A DNA stretch of 16,210 bases, taken from an uncultured Blautia sp. (GTDB lineage: Bacteria; Bacillota; Clostridia; Lachnospirales; Lachnospiraceae). The stretch is taken from NCBI GenBank assembly GCA_958367245.1, contig CATXEA010000041.1, positions 1 to 16,210 of the forward strand, in the 5' to 3' direction. The number at the start of each line of letters is the position of its first letter. Position 1 is the stretch's first letter. A program made the translations under genes and the position numbers. Below, piece by piece: positions 1 through 6,033 of this stretch. The notes beneath the pieces were generated by a model that was not told the DNA's origin, searched no databases, and saw nothing but the letters and a program-made list of their open reading frames with translations.

Positions 1-50
1 GGGCACGTACGGTTTTGTGTAGGGGTATGGGGAGTAATCCCCATATCTAC
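1..50 (+). mobile_element. 3' end of a group II intron (domain V 3' strand and domain VI)
   Basis: The first bases read GCACGTACGGTTTT, the conserved 3' strand of domain V of bacterial group II introns. The 5' strand would lie outside the window. A hairpin of domain VI type follows: GTAG pairs with the terminal CTAC and ATGGGGA pairs with TCCCCAT, leaving an unpaired A at 45 that could be the branch-point adenosine. It sits slightly closer to the 3' end than the usual 7-8 nt. The intron would end at AC (49-50), matching the usual 3' AY. Only this tail is visible, so class and presence of a reverse transcriptase cannot be judged. The call rests on pattern recognition of the domain V/VI core. 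Confidence 0.75.
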
Positions 51-62
51 TAGAGTTAAGTA

Positions 63-470
63 ATGGAACAAAATGAAAAATCACAATTACTTGAAAAAGT
101 AGATGAACAGCTTTTGTTAAATGCATCAACCGGAAAATATCATAGACATTGTATCTGCGATAATCCCTGTACTACTTCTGAGTGTGGACGTATGAGCTAT
201 GTTTATCCTGAAAAAGATCTTCGTGCCTATCCCGGAACCATTCGTGGAACCGAAGAATGGGATAACACTTACAAAATCAGAACTGCAGTAGAAAGAGATA
301 TCAATCACATAAAAGAGAATCTCTGTCTTGCAGGACGTCGTACTCAGAATGAGAAAACATTGCATGCAGACTTAATTCTTGTTGGAATCACCCAACTCAT
401 TACAGTTGTTCTTGCAGACAAAATCAAACATCATGAATACATACGAAGTCTGAAACCACTCATCGCTTAG
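63..470 (+). pseudogene. C-terminal fragment of a DDE transposase (IS1182-like)
   Basis: This 135-residue reading frame matches the C-terminal end of IS1182/IS4-type DDE transposases. It has a Cys cluster (CICDNPCTTSECGR, residues 31-44), then YPEKDLRAYPGTIRGTEEW and the segment YKIRTAVERDINHIKE, whose glutamate belongs to the catalytic DDE core, and finally a hydrophobic tail. Full-length members are about 400-550 aa, so the N-terminal half with the other catalytic aspartates is absent. An in-frame TAA lies just upstream (57-59), directly after the group II intron end, and the first 25 or so residues do not look like the family. No good ribosome-binding site precedes the ATG. It is probably a dead remnant whose upstream part was separated by the intron or lost. 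Confidence 0.75.
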
Positions 471-545
471 GTCTTATTAACTTTATAAAGCCTATGGCTT
501 ATTAAGTGTGCCTAAAAACGGTAGTTATCCACTTCTCATCTTAGG

Positions 546-564
546 ATTCGTGCTCTGTACGAAT
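546..564. repeat. Short inverted repeat, 6-bp arms
   Basis: ATTCGT (546-551) and ACGAAT (559-564) form a perfect 6-bp stem around a 7-nt loop in the gene-free stretch between the transposase remnant and the next regulator. There is no U-tract, so it is not a typical terminator. It may belong to the right end of the degraded insertion sequence. Confidence 0.45.
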
Positions 565-598
565 TCTTCCTTGTTTAGATTCAAGATTATGAACAAGC

Positions 599-615
599 AT
601 TGCGAGTTTCGCAAT
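599..615. repeat. Perfect inverted repeat ATTGCGA-gtt-TCGCAAT
   Basis: Seven-bp perfect arms (599-605 and 609-615) flank a 3-nt loop. No run of T follows immediately, so an intrinsic terminator is unlikely. It lies about 160 bp upstream of the Cro/CI-type regulator and could be an operator or part of an insertion-sequence end. Apart from the three hairpins and one promoter listed separately, I see nothing else in 471-757. Confidence 0.5.
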
Positions 616-676
616 TACCTATTATTAAAAATCAATTATATTTCCGTACCTAACCCTGTATTTTATATATGTTACA

Positions 677-708
677 GGTTGACGACTGCTGTCAACCTTT
701 TGTATTCT
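677..708 (+). promoter_or_regulatory. Promoter of the Cro/CI-type gene overlapped by a palindromic operator
   Basis: A -35 element TTGACG (679-684) and a -10 element TATTCT (703-708) are separated by 18 bp. A perfect palindrome, GGTTGAC (677-683) and GTCAACC (691-697) with a 7-nt centre, covers the -35 and most of the spacer, so a protein bound there would block RNA polymerase. The downstream gene encodes a helix-turn-helix protein, and such regulators commonly bind palindromes in their own promoter, so autoregulation is the natural inference. The palindrome could also form an RNA hairpin followed by TTTT and act as a weak terminator for transcription from the left. Confidence 0.6.
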
Positions 709-757
709 GAGAGTGTGATGACTATCATGGAAATTAAGTTGGAGGATTGGTAATGAA

Positions 758-1606
758 ATGAATGGATTAAAATTTATAAGAAAACAATGTGATTTTTCAC
801 TAAGCGGTCTTGCGGATTGTCTTGGTGTCAGTAGACAGATTATCAATATGTGGGAAAATGAAAAAAAGGAAATTCCATATAGACGGAAACATCAACTGTC
901 ACAGTTTTTTGGGGTAGATGAGAGTTTTTTTGGAGAAATCACAGACGAGGAAAAGCAGATTTTATTAGATAAAGCTATGTTTAGTTATAAAAGTGGAATA
1001 GAGAATACTTATCGGTATATACCAGAGGATAAAAACGAGAGACAGATGGTTTATTTTATTAAAGAAAGGCAGTTTACTATTGATGAGGAACTATCAATAA
1101 ATGCACAAAACAATAAAGAACTTATTGAGCGAATTAGGAAGAATATGTCATGCCCATCTAATGGTTCATTCAGGGATGAACTTGCAGCAGGCTATAGAGC
1201 ATGTTATGTATTTACAAACTTTGTTGATGCATATGAATATTGTTTTGCAAAAGAACCAATTGAGAAAATGCCATGCTGGCAAGTTATGGCATTGGTTTCA
1301 GAGGCGGTCAGAAGCGCTTTTACGGGCAAGCAAAGGGAAGACAAATTTGATGGAGAGTACCGAAAAGATGAGGACGTTGAGTTTGTCAATGAAATAAGTG
1401 AAATAATTATGAGAAAGATAGAAAGTGAGCTAACAGATATAAGATTAATGCAACAAAAGTGTGTTGACAAAAAAGATTCTGTGAATGTTAAAGAGGACAA
1501 AATAGAAGAAAAGACATTTAATGACAGGGTCATTGAAGCAGAAAAGCAGTATCAGGAGTTCAAGAAGATGAATATTGAATGCAGGGAATTTTCTGTAATG
1601 ATATAG
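758..1606 (+). CDS. Cro/CI-type helix-turn-helix protein with a long C-terminal extension
   Basis: The protein is 282 aa. Residues 1 to about 55 form a lambda-repressor-type helix-turn-helix (FIRKQCDFSLSGLADCLGVS followed by RQIINMWENEKK), with the SRQIINMWE recognition-helix signature. The remaining 225 or so residues match no domain I recognise. They contain charged helical segments, and residues 205-275 are rich in K/E/D and probably form a coiled coil. There are no membrane segments. The ATG at 758 lies 12 nt after GGAGG (741-745). An ATG at 753 would give only a two-codon peptide. G+C is near 30%, lower than the neighbours, suggesting phage or mobile-element origin. The likely role is a DNA-binding regulator of itself or of a lost element; the target is unknown. 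Confidence 0.7.
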   Translation: MNGLKFIRKQCDFSLSGLADCLGVSRQIINMWENEKKEIPYRRKHQLSQFFGVDESFFGEITDEEKQILLDKAMFSYKSGIENTYRYIPEDKNERQMVYFIKERQFTIDEELSINAQNNKELIERIRKNMSCPSNGSFRDELAAGYRACYVFTNFVDAYEYCFAKEPIEKMPCWQVMALVSEAVRSAFTGKQREDKFDGEYRKDEDVEFVNEISEIIMRKIESELTDIRLMQQKCVDKKDSVNVKEDKIEEKTFNDRVIEAEKQYQEFKKMNIECREFSVMI

Positions 1607-1619
1607 AGTAAAAAACAAA

Positions 1620-1667
1620 AAAGGCAGATGGATTCATTTAAAAAAAAGAAATGAAACACCTGCCTTT
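1620..1667. terminator. Bidirectional intrinsic terminator between convergent genes
   Basis: A long hairpin has outer arms AAAGGCAG (1620-1627) and CTGCCTTT (1660-1667) and inner arms TTCATTT (1633-1639) and AAATGAA (1649-1655), with an A-rich loop. A-rich sequence on the left and TTT on the right give U-rich tails in either direction, so it can end both the regulator transcript and the opposing reductase transcript. Confidence 0.7.
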
Positions 1668-1689
1668 GTCATTGCCAGTCTATAGTGTG

Positions 1690-2793
1690 TTATGTATTAA
1701 AGTAATGATTGATCTCTTCCATCCGGCTTTCCTGTCTGACTCCAAATGGACAGCGGGATTCACAATGTCCGCAGTGCAGGCAGGCATCTGCCTTGACATT
1801 GAGCTTGGTATAGTGGTTGGCGGCAATGATGTCCCCGGCCTGTGCCAGATCGTAATACTTATTCACCAGACCGATATCAATGCCTGCGGGGCAGGGCTGG
1901 CAGTGATTGCAATAGACACAGGTGCCGGAAATGGTGTCAGCAGTAAAGGTACCGATGACGGAGTAATCCTTTTCTTCGTCGGTGGCAGTCAGGAATTTCA
2001 GCACTTGATTTAAGTGTTCCATAGTCTGCACACCGGGCACAGCTACCAGTACACCGGGGCGGTCGATGGCGTATTGCAGGCACTGATTATGGGTCAGAGC
2101 AACACCGAAGGGGGATTGATCGGCGCTCAGAAGCTGGCCGGCGAAGAAAGGCTTCATGACGGAGATGCCCACGCCTTCCCTTGCACACCGCTGGAATAGA
2201 GTGATTCGTTCCTTCACAGAGCCGATGCCGTACTCGTCGCCTTTTTCAAAGTCATAGGCCGGGTTAATGGAGAACATCATCATATCAATGAGCTTAGTGT
2301 CCAGAATACGATTCGCAACGCTGGGGGTATGAGAAGAGAAGCCGATGTGTCGAACGATGCCTTGTGCTTTCAGCTCCTTCAGATAGTCCAGTACGCCGAT
2401 TTCTATCAGTTTATCGAAGTCTTCGTCTTCATCCACACAGTGCAGAAAGCCGAAATCCACATAGTCAGTGCCAAGTGTTTTCAGTTCCCAGAGGAAGGTG
2501 TTTTTGATGGTTTCAAAGTCCCGGCACCAACCGTACTCGCCGTTTTCGTCGTAAACCGCACCAAAATGCACCTGCAAAAATACTTTCTCTCGCTGACCGG
2601 CAATTGCCCGCCCTAAGGGAGCGTAGGTGGCTCCGGCAGTACACAGATCGAAGAAGTTGATGCCGTGGTCAATGGCTTTACGGATGATGGCTTCGATTTC
2701 ATCAGCGGGCGTCTTGCCGATGCCGCCCAGACCAAGACCAAGGACGCTGAATTTTTCCTCAGAAGTTCCGTGGGGGAGTTGTCTGTATTCCAT
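1690..2793 (-). CDS. Aldo/keto reductase with C-terminal 2[4Fe-4S] ferredoxin-like domain
   Basis: The protein is 367 aa. An aldo/keto reductase TIM barrel spans about residues 1-270, and a ferredoxin-like tail carries two Cys clusters: C292, C295, C298, C301-P and C338, C341, C344, C348-P, each suited to one [4Fe-4S] cluster. Members are thought to be cytosolic oxidoreductases coupling substrate reduction to NAD(P)H or ferredoxin; the substrate is unknown. The active site departs from the classical tetrad. D49 and H118 are present, but the position of the usual lysine reads QVHFG (H76), and the usual tyrosine five residues after the Asp is not in register (nearest Y57). The start at 2793 was chosen because AGGAGG (revcomp at 2803-2808) lies about 9 nt upstream; a TTG at 2814 would overlap it. 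G+C is about 53% in a sampled stretch, far above the flanks, suggesting recent transfer. Confidence 0.85.
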   Translation of the reverse strand: MEYRQLPHGTSEEKFSVLGLGLGGIGKTPADEIEAIIRKAIDHGINFFDLCTAGATYAPLGRAIAGQREKVFLQVHFGAVYDENGEYGWCRDFETIKNTFLWELKTLGTDYVDFGFLHCVDEDEDFDKLIEIGVLDYLKELKAQGIVRHIGFSSHTPSVANRILDTKLIDMMMFSINPAYDFEKGDEYGIGSVKERITLFQRCAREGVGISVMKPFFAGQLLSADQSPFGVALTHNQCLQYAIDRPGVLVAVPGVQTMEHLNQVLKFLTATDEEKDYSVIGTFTADTISGTCVYCNHCQPCPAGIDIGLVNKYYDLAQAGDIIAANHYTKLNVKADACLHCGHCESRCPFGVRQESRMEEINHYFNT

Positions 2794-2839
2794 AAAAATG
2801 TACCTCCTTAGCAAATTGAGAAATATGTTTTATAGAATA

Positions 2840-2848
2840 ATTATAGCA
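2840..2848 (-). promoter_or_regulatory. Extended -10 promoter of the aldo/keto reductase gene
   Basis: On the minus strand the sequence reads TGCTATAAT, an extended -10 (TGn plus perfect TATAAT), about 47 bp before the chosen start codon. The -35 region is poor (near TATGAT), consistent with an extended -10 promoter. Confidence 0.55.
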
Positions 2849-2889
2849 TATCCGAATGGGGTATCATAGATATTTTATCTTAGTAGAAA

Positions 2890-3093
2890 ATGTTGTTTTG
2901 CGACATGCAGTGCCGTCGCCTCATTATGGTCAGCGCTACTCGAACATCACTGGATGTTCAGTACCGCAGCAAGGACGTAAGAAAGTTCTTGAATAGTATG
3001 ATAAGCGGGAACCCTCCGTTGTTATGGTTTACAAAAGAAAAAGAATTTGGTAAATTTAAGTTAACAGAAAAAGAAGAGGACAATTATGGATGA
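2890..3093 (+). pseudogene. Unrecognised gene remnant upstream of the MmcQ/YjbR gene
   Basis: A 67-codon frame ends in a 4-bp ATGA overlap with the next gene, the junction expected for translationally coupled genes. Its last 30 or so residues (from NPPLLWFTKEKEFGKFKLTE onward) look protein-like, with A-rich codons like the neighbours. The first 100 bp are different: G+C is near 49% and two inverted repeats are present (GCGAC 2900-2904 / GTCGC 2915-2919, and GAACATC 2942-2948 / GATGTTC 2953-2959). No ribosome-binding site precedes the ATG at 2890. The likeliest reading is the 3' tail of a lost gene joined to unrelated sequence. No family was recognised. Confidence 0.4.
2942..2959. repeat. Perfect inverted repeat GAACATC-actg-GATGTTC
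   Basis: Seven-bp perfect arms with a 4-nt loop lie in a G+C-rich patch that does not match the flanking genes. No U-tract follows. It may be a stem from a mobile element end or a structured RNA fragment, or chance; identity unknown. Confidence 0.4.
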
Positions 3094-3449
3094 AATCAGA
3101 AATTTTTAAATACGTGAAAAAAAGATATGGAACAACACCGGAGTACCTGTGGAGAAGTTCTCCGGACAGCGCAGTACTTCGTCACAAAAATGGAAAATGG
3201 TATGCGGTGATTATGATGATTGACAGAAAGAAACTTGGACTGCAGGAAGAGGGTATTGTGGATATCATAGATGTGAAATGTGATCCGGAAATGATAGGTA
3301 TGATTCTTCAGACCCGCGGTTTTTTGCCGGGATATCATATGAATAAGCAACATTGGATTACAATTCTTCTGGACGGGACTGTGGGAAAAGAACAGATTCT
3401 GGATTTTCTGGATCTGAGCCATGCTCTTGTTGAGGGATCTTCGGAGTGA
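3090..3449 (+). CDS. MmcQ/YjbR family protein
   Basis: The protein is 119 aa, the usual length of the MmcQ/YjbR (CyaY-like fold) family. Typical features are the opening YVKKRYGTTPEYLWRSSPD, a hydrophobic strand with NGKWYAVIMMIDRKKLGL, then a middle section ending in the GFLPGYHMNKQHWITILLDG motif and a helical tail. The family is annotated as DNA-binding on the basis of fold; a clear physiological role is not established. GAGGA (3076-3080) lies 9 nt before the ATG, and the start overlaps the stop of the upstream remnant by ATGA, implying that a coupled upstream partner was once present. There are no membrane segments or signal peptide. Confidence 0.85.
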   Translation: MKSEIFKYVKKRYGTTPEYLWRSSPDSAVLRHKNGKWYAVIMMIDRKKLGLQEEGIVDIIDVKCDPEMIGMILQTRGFLPGYHMNKQHWITILLDGTVGKEQILDFLDLSHALVEGSSE

Positions 3450-3465
3450 AGGATAGGGGTGAAAA

Positions 3466-3494
3466 TTGCAGCTTGAGAAGGAGGTATAAGAAGG
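3466..3494 (+). repeat. Orphan ribosome-binding leader duplicated from the EcsC gene leader
   Basis: These 29 bases match 26 of 29 positions in 13673-13701, the leader directly upstream of the EcsC-family gene. They include an identical 17-base core, AAGGAGGTATAAGAAGG. Here no ATG follows and no coding frame begins, so a strong Shine-Dalgarno stands alone just ahead of the ROK gene promoter. It looks like the 5' remnant of a lost paralogue. Confidence 0.55.
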
Positions 3495-3506
3495 CTATTT
3501 CAAAAG

Positions 3507-3535
3507 TTGCTTTTCAGAAAAGGAGATGCTATACT
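3507..3535 (+). promoter_or_regulatory. Sigma-A promoter of the ROK regulator gene
   Basis: TTGCTT (3507-3512) and TATACT (3530-3535) are spaced by exactly 17 bp. Transcription would start near 3542, directly at the palindromic element at 3545-3557 and 30 bp before the ROK start codon. Confidence 0.7.
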
Positions 3536-3544
3536 AAAGAAAAC

Positions 3545-3557
3545 ACTTTAATAAAGT
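3545..3557. promoter_or_regulatory. Candidate ROK operator 1, ACTTTA-A-TAAAGT
   Basis: A perfect 6-bp palindrome with a single central base lies at about +4 to +16 of the ROK gene promoter. The 13-mer TTTAATAAAGTAT (3547-3559) within it recurs exactly at 4874-4886 upstream of the dehydrogenase operon. Position and recurrence suggest the binding site of the ROK repressor. Confidence 0.6.
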
Positions 3558-3572
3558 ATGGGGTGGTGTGAT

Positions 3573-4700
3573 ATGGGAATAAAGCAGGCAACAAACATGG
3601 AAGTAAAGAAAAATAATAGAAACCGTGTTTTTCGGTATATCTGTAAACACGGAACAGTTTCTAATCCGGATATTTCTTATAACATGAAAATAAGCCTTCC
3701 TACAGTAACGCAGATTACAAAGGAGCTGATTGAGAAGGGGGTTATTGAGGAAAGCGGAGAATTGCATTCCACCGGGGGTAGGCGTGCAAAAGCGTTAACT
3801 GTGGCGGTTAATGTAAAGCAGGCTGTTGGGGTGGATATTACAAAAAACCATGTAAGTTTTGTGCTTACAAATCTTACGGGTAAAATTTTAAAATATGTGC
3901 GAATTTTTCTTCCATATATACATGAAGCAGGGTATTATCAAAGAGTAAATGAGGAGATGGAAAAATTTCTGGACGAAAGCGATGCTGACCGTAATAAGAT
4001 TTTAGGGGTTGGTATTTCCTTTCCGGGAATCGTGGACTTGGACAGGGAACTGATTACTTATTCTCATATTCTTGGTGTAAGAATGGTGCCTTTTGATTCT
4101 GTGAGTTGTTTTTTTGATTATCCATGTATTTTTTTGAATGATGCAAATGCAGGAGCTTATGCGGAAGGAATTTATTCGGAGGAAAAGGAACGCTTCTTTT
4201 ATCTTTCTTTGAGCAATACAGTTGGAGGAGCCGTTTTTGACAGTGACAGACTTGTTCAGGGAGATCATTTCCGAACAGGAGAAGTAGGACATATGACAGT
4301 AGTTCCGGATGGCAAGAAATGTTACTGCGGAAAAAGAGGTTGTCTGGATGCCTATTGCAGTGCATTAAATTTGTCAGACCCGGCAGATGGAAAGCTGGAA
4401 AATTTTTTTGAACTGTTAGAAAAAAAAGATCAAAGAGTGGAAGAAATATGGGATATTTATACAAACTTTCTGGCTGTAGCATTAAATAATATTCATATGG
4501 TTCTGGACTGTAAGATTGTTCTTGGAGGCTATGTGGGAAGTTATGCAGAACCCTATATGCCAGATATATGGAGGAAAGTATCGGAGCGGAATACATTTAC
4601 AGACGATGAGCGATTTGTAGATAGCTGTAGATATAAGCTTGGGGCAGCAGCACTGGGAGCAGCATTGGAAGTAATTGAAAATTTTGTGAAAGAGATATAA
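3573..4700 (+). CDS. ROK family transcriptional repressor (NagC/XylR type)
   Basis: The protein is 375 aa, typical for ROK repressors. Residues 13-63 form a winged helix-turn-helix (RNRVFRYICKHGTVSNPDIS, then the recognition segment SLPTVTQITKELIEKGVI). The ROK sugar-binding fold follows: AVGVDITKNHVSFVLTN (84-100), GVGISFPGIVD, FLNDANAGAYAEG (188-199) and FRTGEVGHMTV. The zinc motif is H240 with C250, C252, C257 (CYCGKRGC). The kinase phosphate-binding DxGxT is not conserved (DITKN), as in dedicated repressors. The start at 3573 follows GGGGTGGTGTGAT; an in-frame ATG at 3558 lies inside the operator. It sits upstream of a polyol dehydrogenase and sugar symporter and probably represses them until a sugar or polyol inducer binds; the ligand cannot be read. 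Confidence 0.9.
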   Translation: MGIKQATNMEVKKNNRNRVFRYICKHGTVSNPDISYNMKISLPTVTQITKELIEKGVIEESGELHSTGGRRAKALTVAVNVKQAVGVDITKNHVSFVLTNLTGKILKYVRIFLPYIHEAGYYQRVNEEMEKFLDESDADRNKILGVGISFPGIVDLDRELITYSHILGVRMVPFDSVSCFFDYPCIFLNDANAGAYAEGIYSEEKERFFYLSLSNTVGGAVFDSDRLVQGDHFRTGEVGHMTVVPDGKKCYCGKRGCLDAYCSALNLSDPADGKLENFFELLEKKDQRVEEIWDIYTNFLAVALNNIHMVLDCKIVLGGYVGSYAEPYMPDIWRKVSERNTFTDDERFVDSCRYKLGAAALGAALEVIENFVKEI

Positions 4701-4723
4701 AGCCATAGAGGATGTTTATTTAG

Positions 4724-4752
4724 GAGATTTCAGAAATGAAGTCTCTTTTTTT
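4724..4752 (+). terminator. Intrinsic terminator after the ROK gene
   Basis: GAGATTTCA (4724-4732) pairs with TGAAGTCTC (4737-4745), nine bp including one G-U, around a GAAA tetraloop, followed by seven T. It separates the regulator gene from the dehydrogenase operon. Confidence 0.85.
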
Positions 4753-4825
4753 GTGCATTTTCATTAAAATATAAGAGGCTTTTTTGGGGGGATAGACGAA
4801 AAAATGTTTTATTTTGGTGATGATA

Positions 4826-4854
4826 TTGACAAATTCTGAGAAGAAATATAAAAT
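4826..4854 (+). promoter_or_regulatory. Sigma-A promoter of the dehydrogenase-transporter operon
   Basis: A perfect TTGACA (4826-4831) and TAAAAT (4849-4854) are spaced by 17 bp. Transcription would begin near 4861, giving a leader of about 59 nt before the dehydrogenase start, with the candidate operator inside it. Confidence 0.8.
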
Positions 4855-4869
4855 AAAAAACATAATAAA

Positions 4870-4886
4870 ACTATTTAATAAAGTAT
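4870..4886. promoter_or_regulatory. Candidate ROK operator 2
   Basis: TTTAATAAAGTAT (4874-4886) is identical to the element at 3547-3559 in the ROK promoter. The palindrome here has inner arms TTTA/TAAA and an outer ACT...AGT with one extra base on the left. It lies at about +10 to +26, where a bound repressor would block elongation. A second partial dyad, AGTAT...ATACT, extends to about 4901. Confidence 0.6.
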
Positions 4887-4919
4887 AAAATAAAGAATAC
4901 TTCAAAGGAGGATAAAAAA

Positions 4920-5969
4920 ATGGAAGGAAAAATGAAAGTTGCAGTTATGTTGGGAATTGGAAAGATGGGATTTGAAGAACGCGATATTCCTAAAGTGAAA
5001 GAGAACGAGGTATTAGTAAAGCTGGAGTATGTAGGAATTTGTGGAAGCGATCTGCATTACTATGAGACAGGAGCAATTGGGGATTATGTTGTAGAGCCTC
5101 CGTTTGTGCTGGGACATGAACCGGGAGGAACAGTCGTTGAAGTTGGTAAAAACGTAAAGAATTTAAAGGTTGGAGACAGAGTGGCTTTGGAGCCGGGAAA
5201 GACCTGTGGTCATTGTGAATTCTGTAAAACAGGACGTTATAATCTGTGTCCGGATGTAGTATTTTTTGCGACACCTCCGGTAGATGGAGTATTTCAGGAA
5301 TATGTTGCCCATGAAGCTGACCTTTGTTTTAAATTACCTGATAATGTAAGTACACTGGAAGGCGCTTTAATTGAGCCTTTAGCTGTTGGATTCCATGCGG
5401 CTATTCAGGGGGATGCACATCTTGGACAGAGGGCAGTTGTTATGGGTGCCGGATGTATTGGTCTTGTTTCCATGATGGCGCTGAAAGCAAGGGGCGTATC
5501 GGAAGTGTATGTAGTAGATATTATGGAAAAACGACTTAATAAGGCGTTGGAATTAGGAGCTACAGGAGTTATCAACGGCTCGAAAGAGGATGTACTGGAA
5601 AGAGTAAAAGAGTTGACAAATGGAACTGGAATGGATCTGGTAATTGAAACAGCAGGAACAGAAATTACAACAAGACAGGCAATTCATATGGCTAAGAAAG
5701 GTTCCAATATCGTTCTTGTGGGATATAGCAAAAGCGGTGAAATGACACTTCCTATGAGCCTTGTGCTGGATAAAGAGTTGACATTTAAGACGGTATTTCG
5801 GTATCGTCACATTTATCCGATGGCGATTGATGCGGTTGCTGCAGGAAAAGTAAATCTGAAAGGAATCGTAACAGATGTGTTTGAACTGGATGAGGCACAG
5901 AAAGCGATGGATTACAGCGTAAATAATAAAGCAGATATTGTAAAAGCCGTTATTCGGATTGCACAATAG
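4920..5969 (+). CDS. Zinc-dependent polyol dehydrogenase (sorbitol/xylitol dehydrogenase family)
   Basis: The protein is 349 aa, a medium-chain dehydrogenase of the L-iditol 2-dehydrogenase / xylitol dehydrogenase group. The catalytic zinc site is C41 (GICGSDLHYY), H66-E67 (GHEPGG) and E152. The structural zinc site is C96, C99, C102, C110. The Rossmann motif GAGCIG (176-181) with D200 at the end of the second strand indicates NAD+ rather than NADP+. The reaction would be oxidation of a polyol to its ketose (for example sorbitol to fructose, or xylitol to xylulose) in the cytosol; the exact substrate is not readable. GGAGG (4907-4911) sits 8 nt before the ATG. It is first in an operon with the sugar symporter, behind a promoter carrying the putative ROK operator. 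Confidence 0.88.
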   Translation: MEGKMKVAVMLGIGKMGFEERDIPKVKENEVLVKLEYVGICGSDLHYYETGAIGDYVVEPPFVLGHEPGGTVVEVGKNVKNLKVGDRVALEPGKTCGHCEFCKTGRYNLCPDVVFFATPPVDGVFQEYVAHEADLCFKLPDNVSTLEGALIEPLAVGFHAAIQGDAHLGQRAVVMGAGCIGLVSMMALKARGVSEVYVVDIMEKRLNKALELGATGVINGSKEDVLERVKELTNGTGMDLVIETAGTEITTRQAIHMAKKGSNIVLVGYSKSGEMTLPMSLVLDKELTFKTVFRYRHIYPMAIDAVAAGKVNLKGIVTDVFELDEAQKAMDYSVNNKADIVKAVIRIAQ

Positions 5970-6033
5970 AGAAAGAAGAAAAATAGAGATTCCGGGGAAC
6001 TGAATGCTGCGGATAATGATAAGGGGGATTACA

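Noticed and set aside
508..753. 81-codon open frame between the transposase remnant and the Cro/CI-type gene
   Set aside because: It runs through two hairpins and the promoter/operator, has no ribosome-binding site and no recognisable protein pattern.
1204..1533. Minus-strand open frame of 109 codons inside the Cro/CI-type gene
   Set aside because: It is Ser/Leu-rich as expected from reading A-rich coding DNA backwards, has no ribosome site and is fully covered by a better gene.
4054..4596. Minus-strand open frame of 180 codons opposite the ROK gene
   Set aside because: The ROK frame has clear domain motifs across the same bases; the opposite frame shows none.
5970..6033. Possible riboswitch or attenuator between dehydrogenase and transporter genes
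   Set aside because: Only 64 bp, with no stem of note and no U-tract; it reads as a simple intergenic spacer with the transporter ribosome site.
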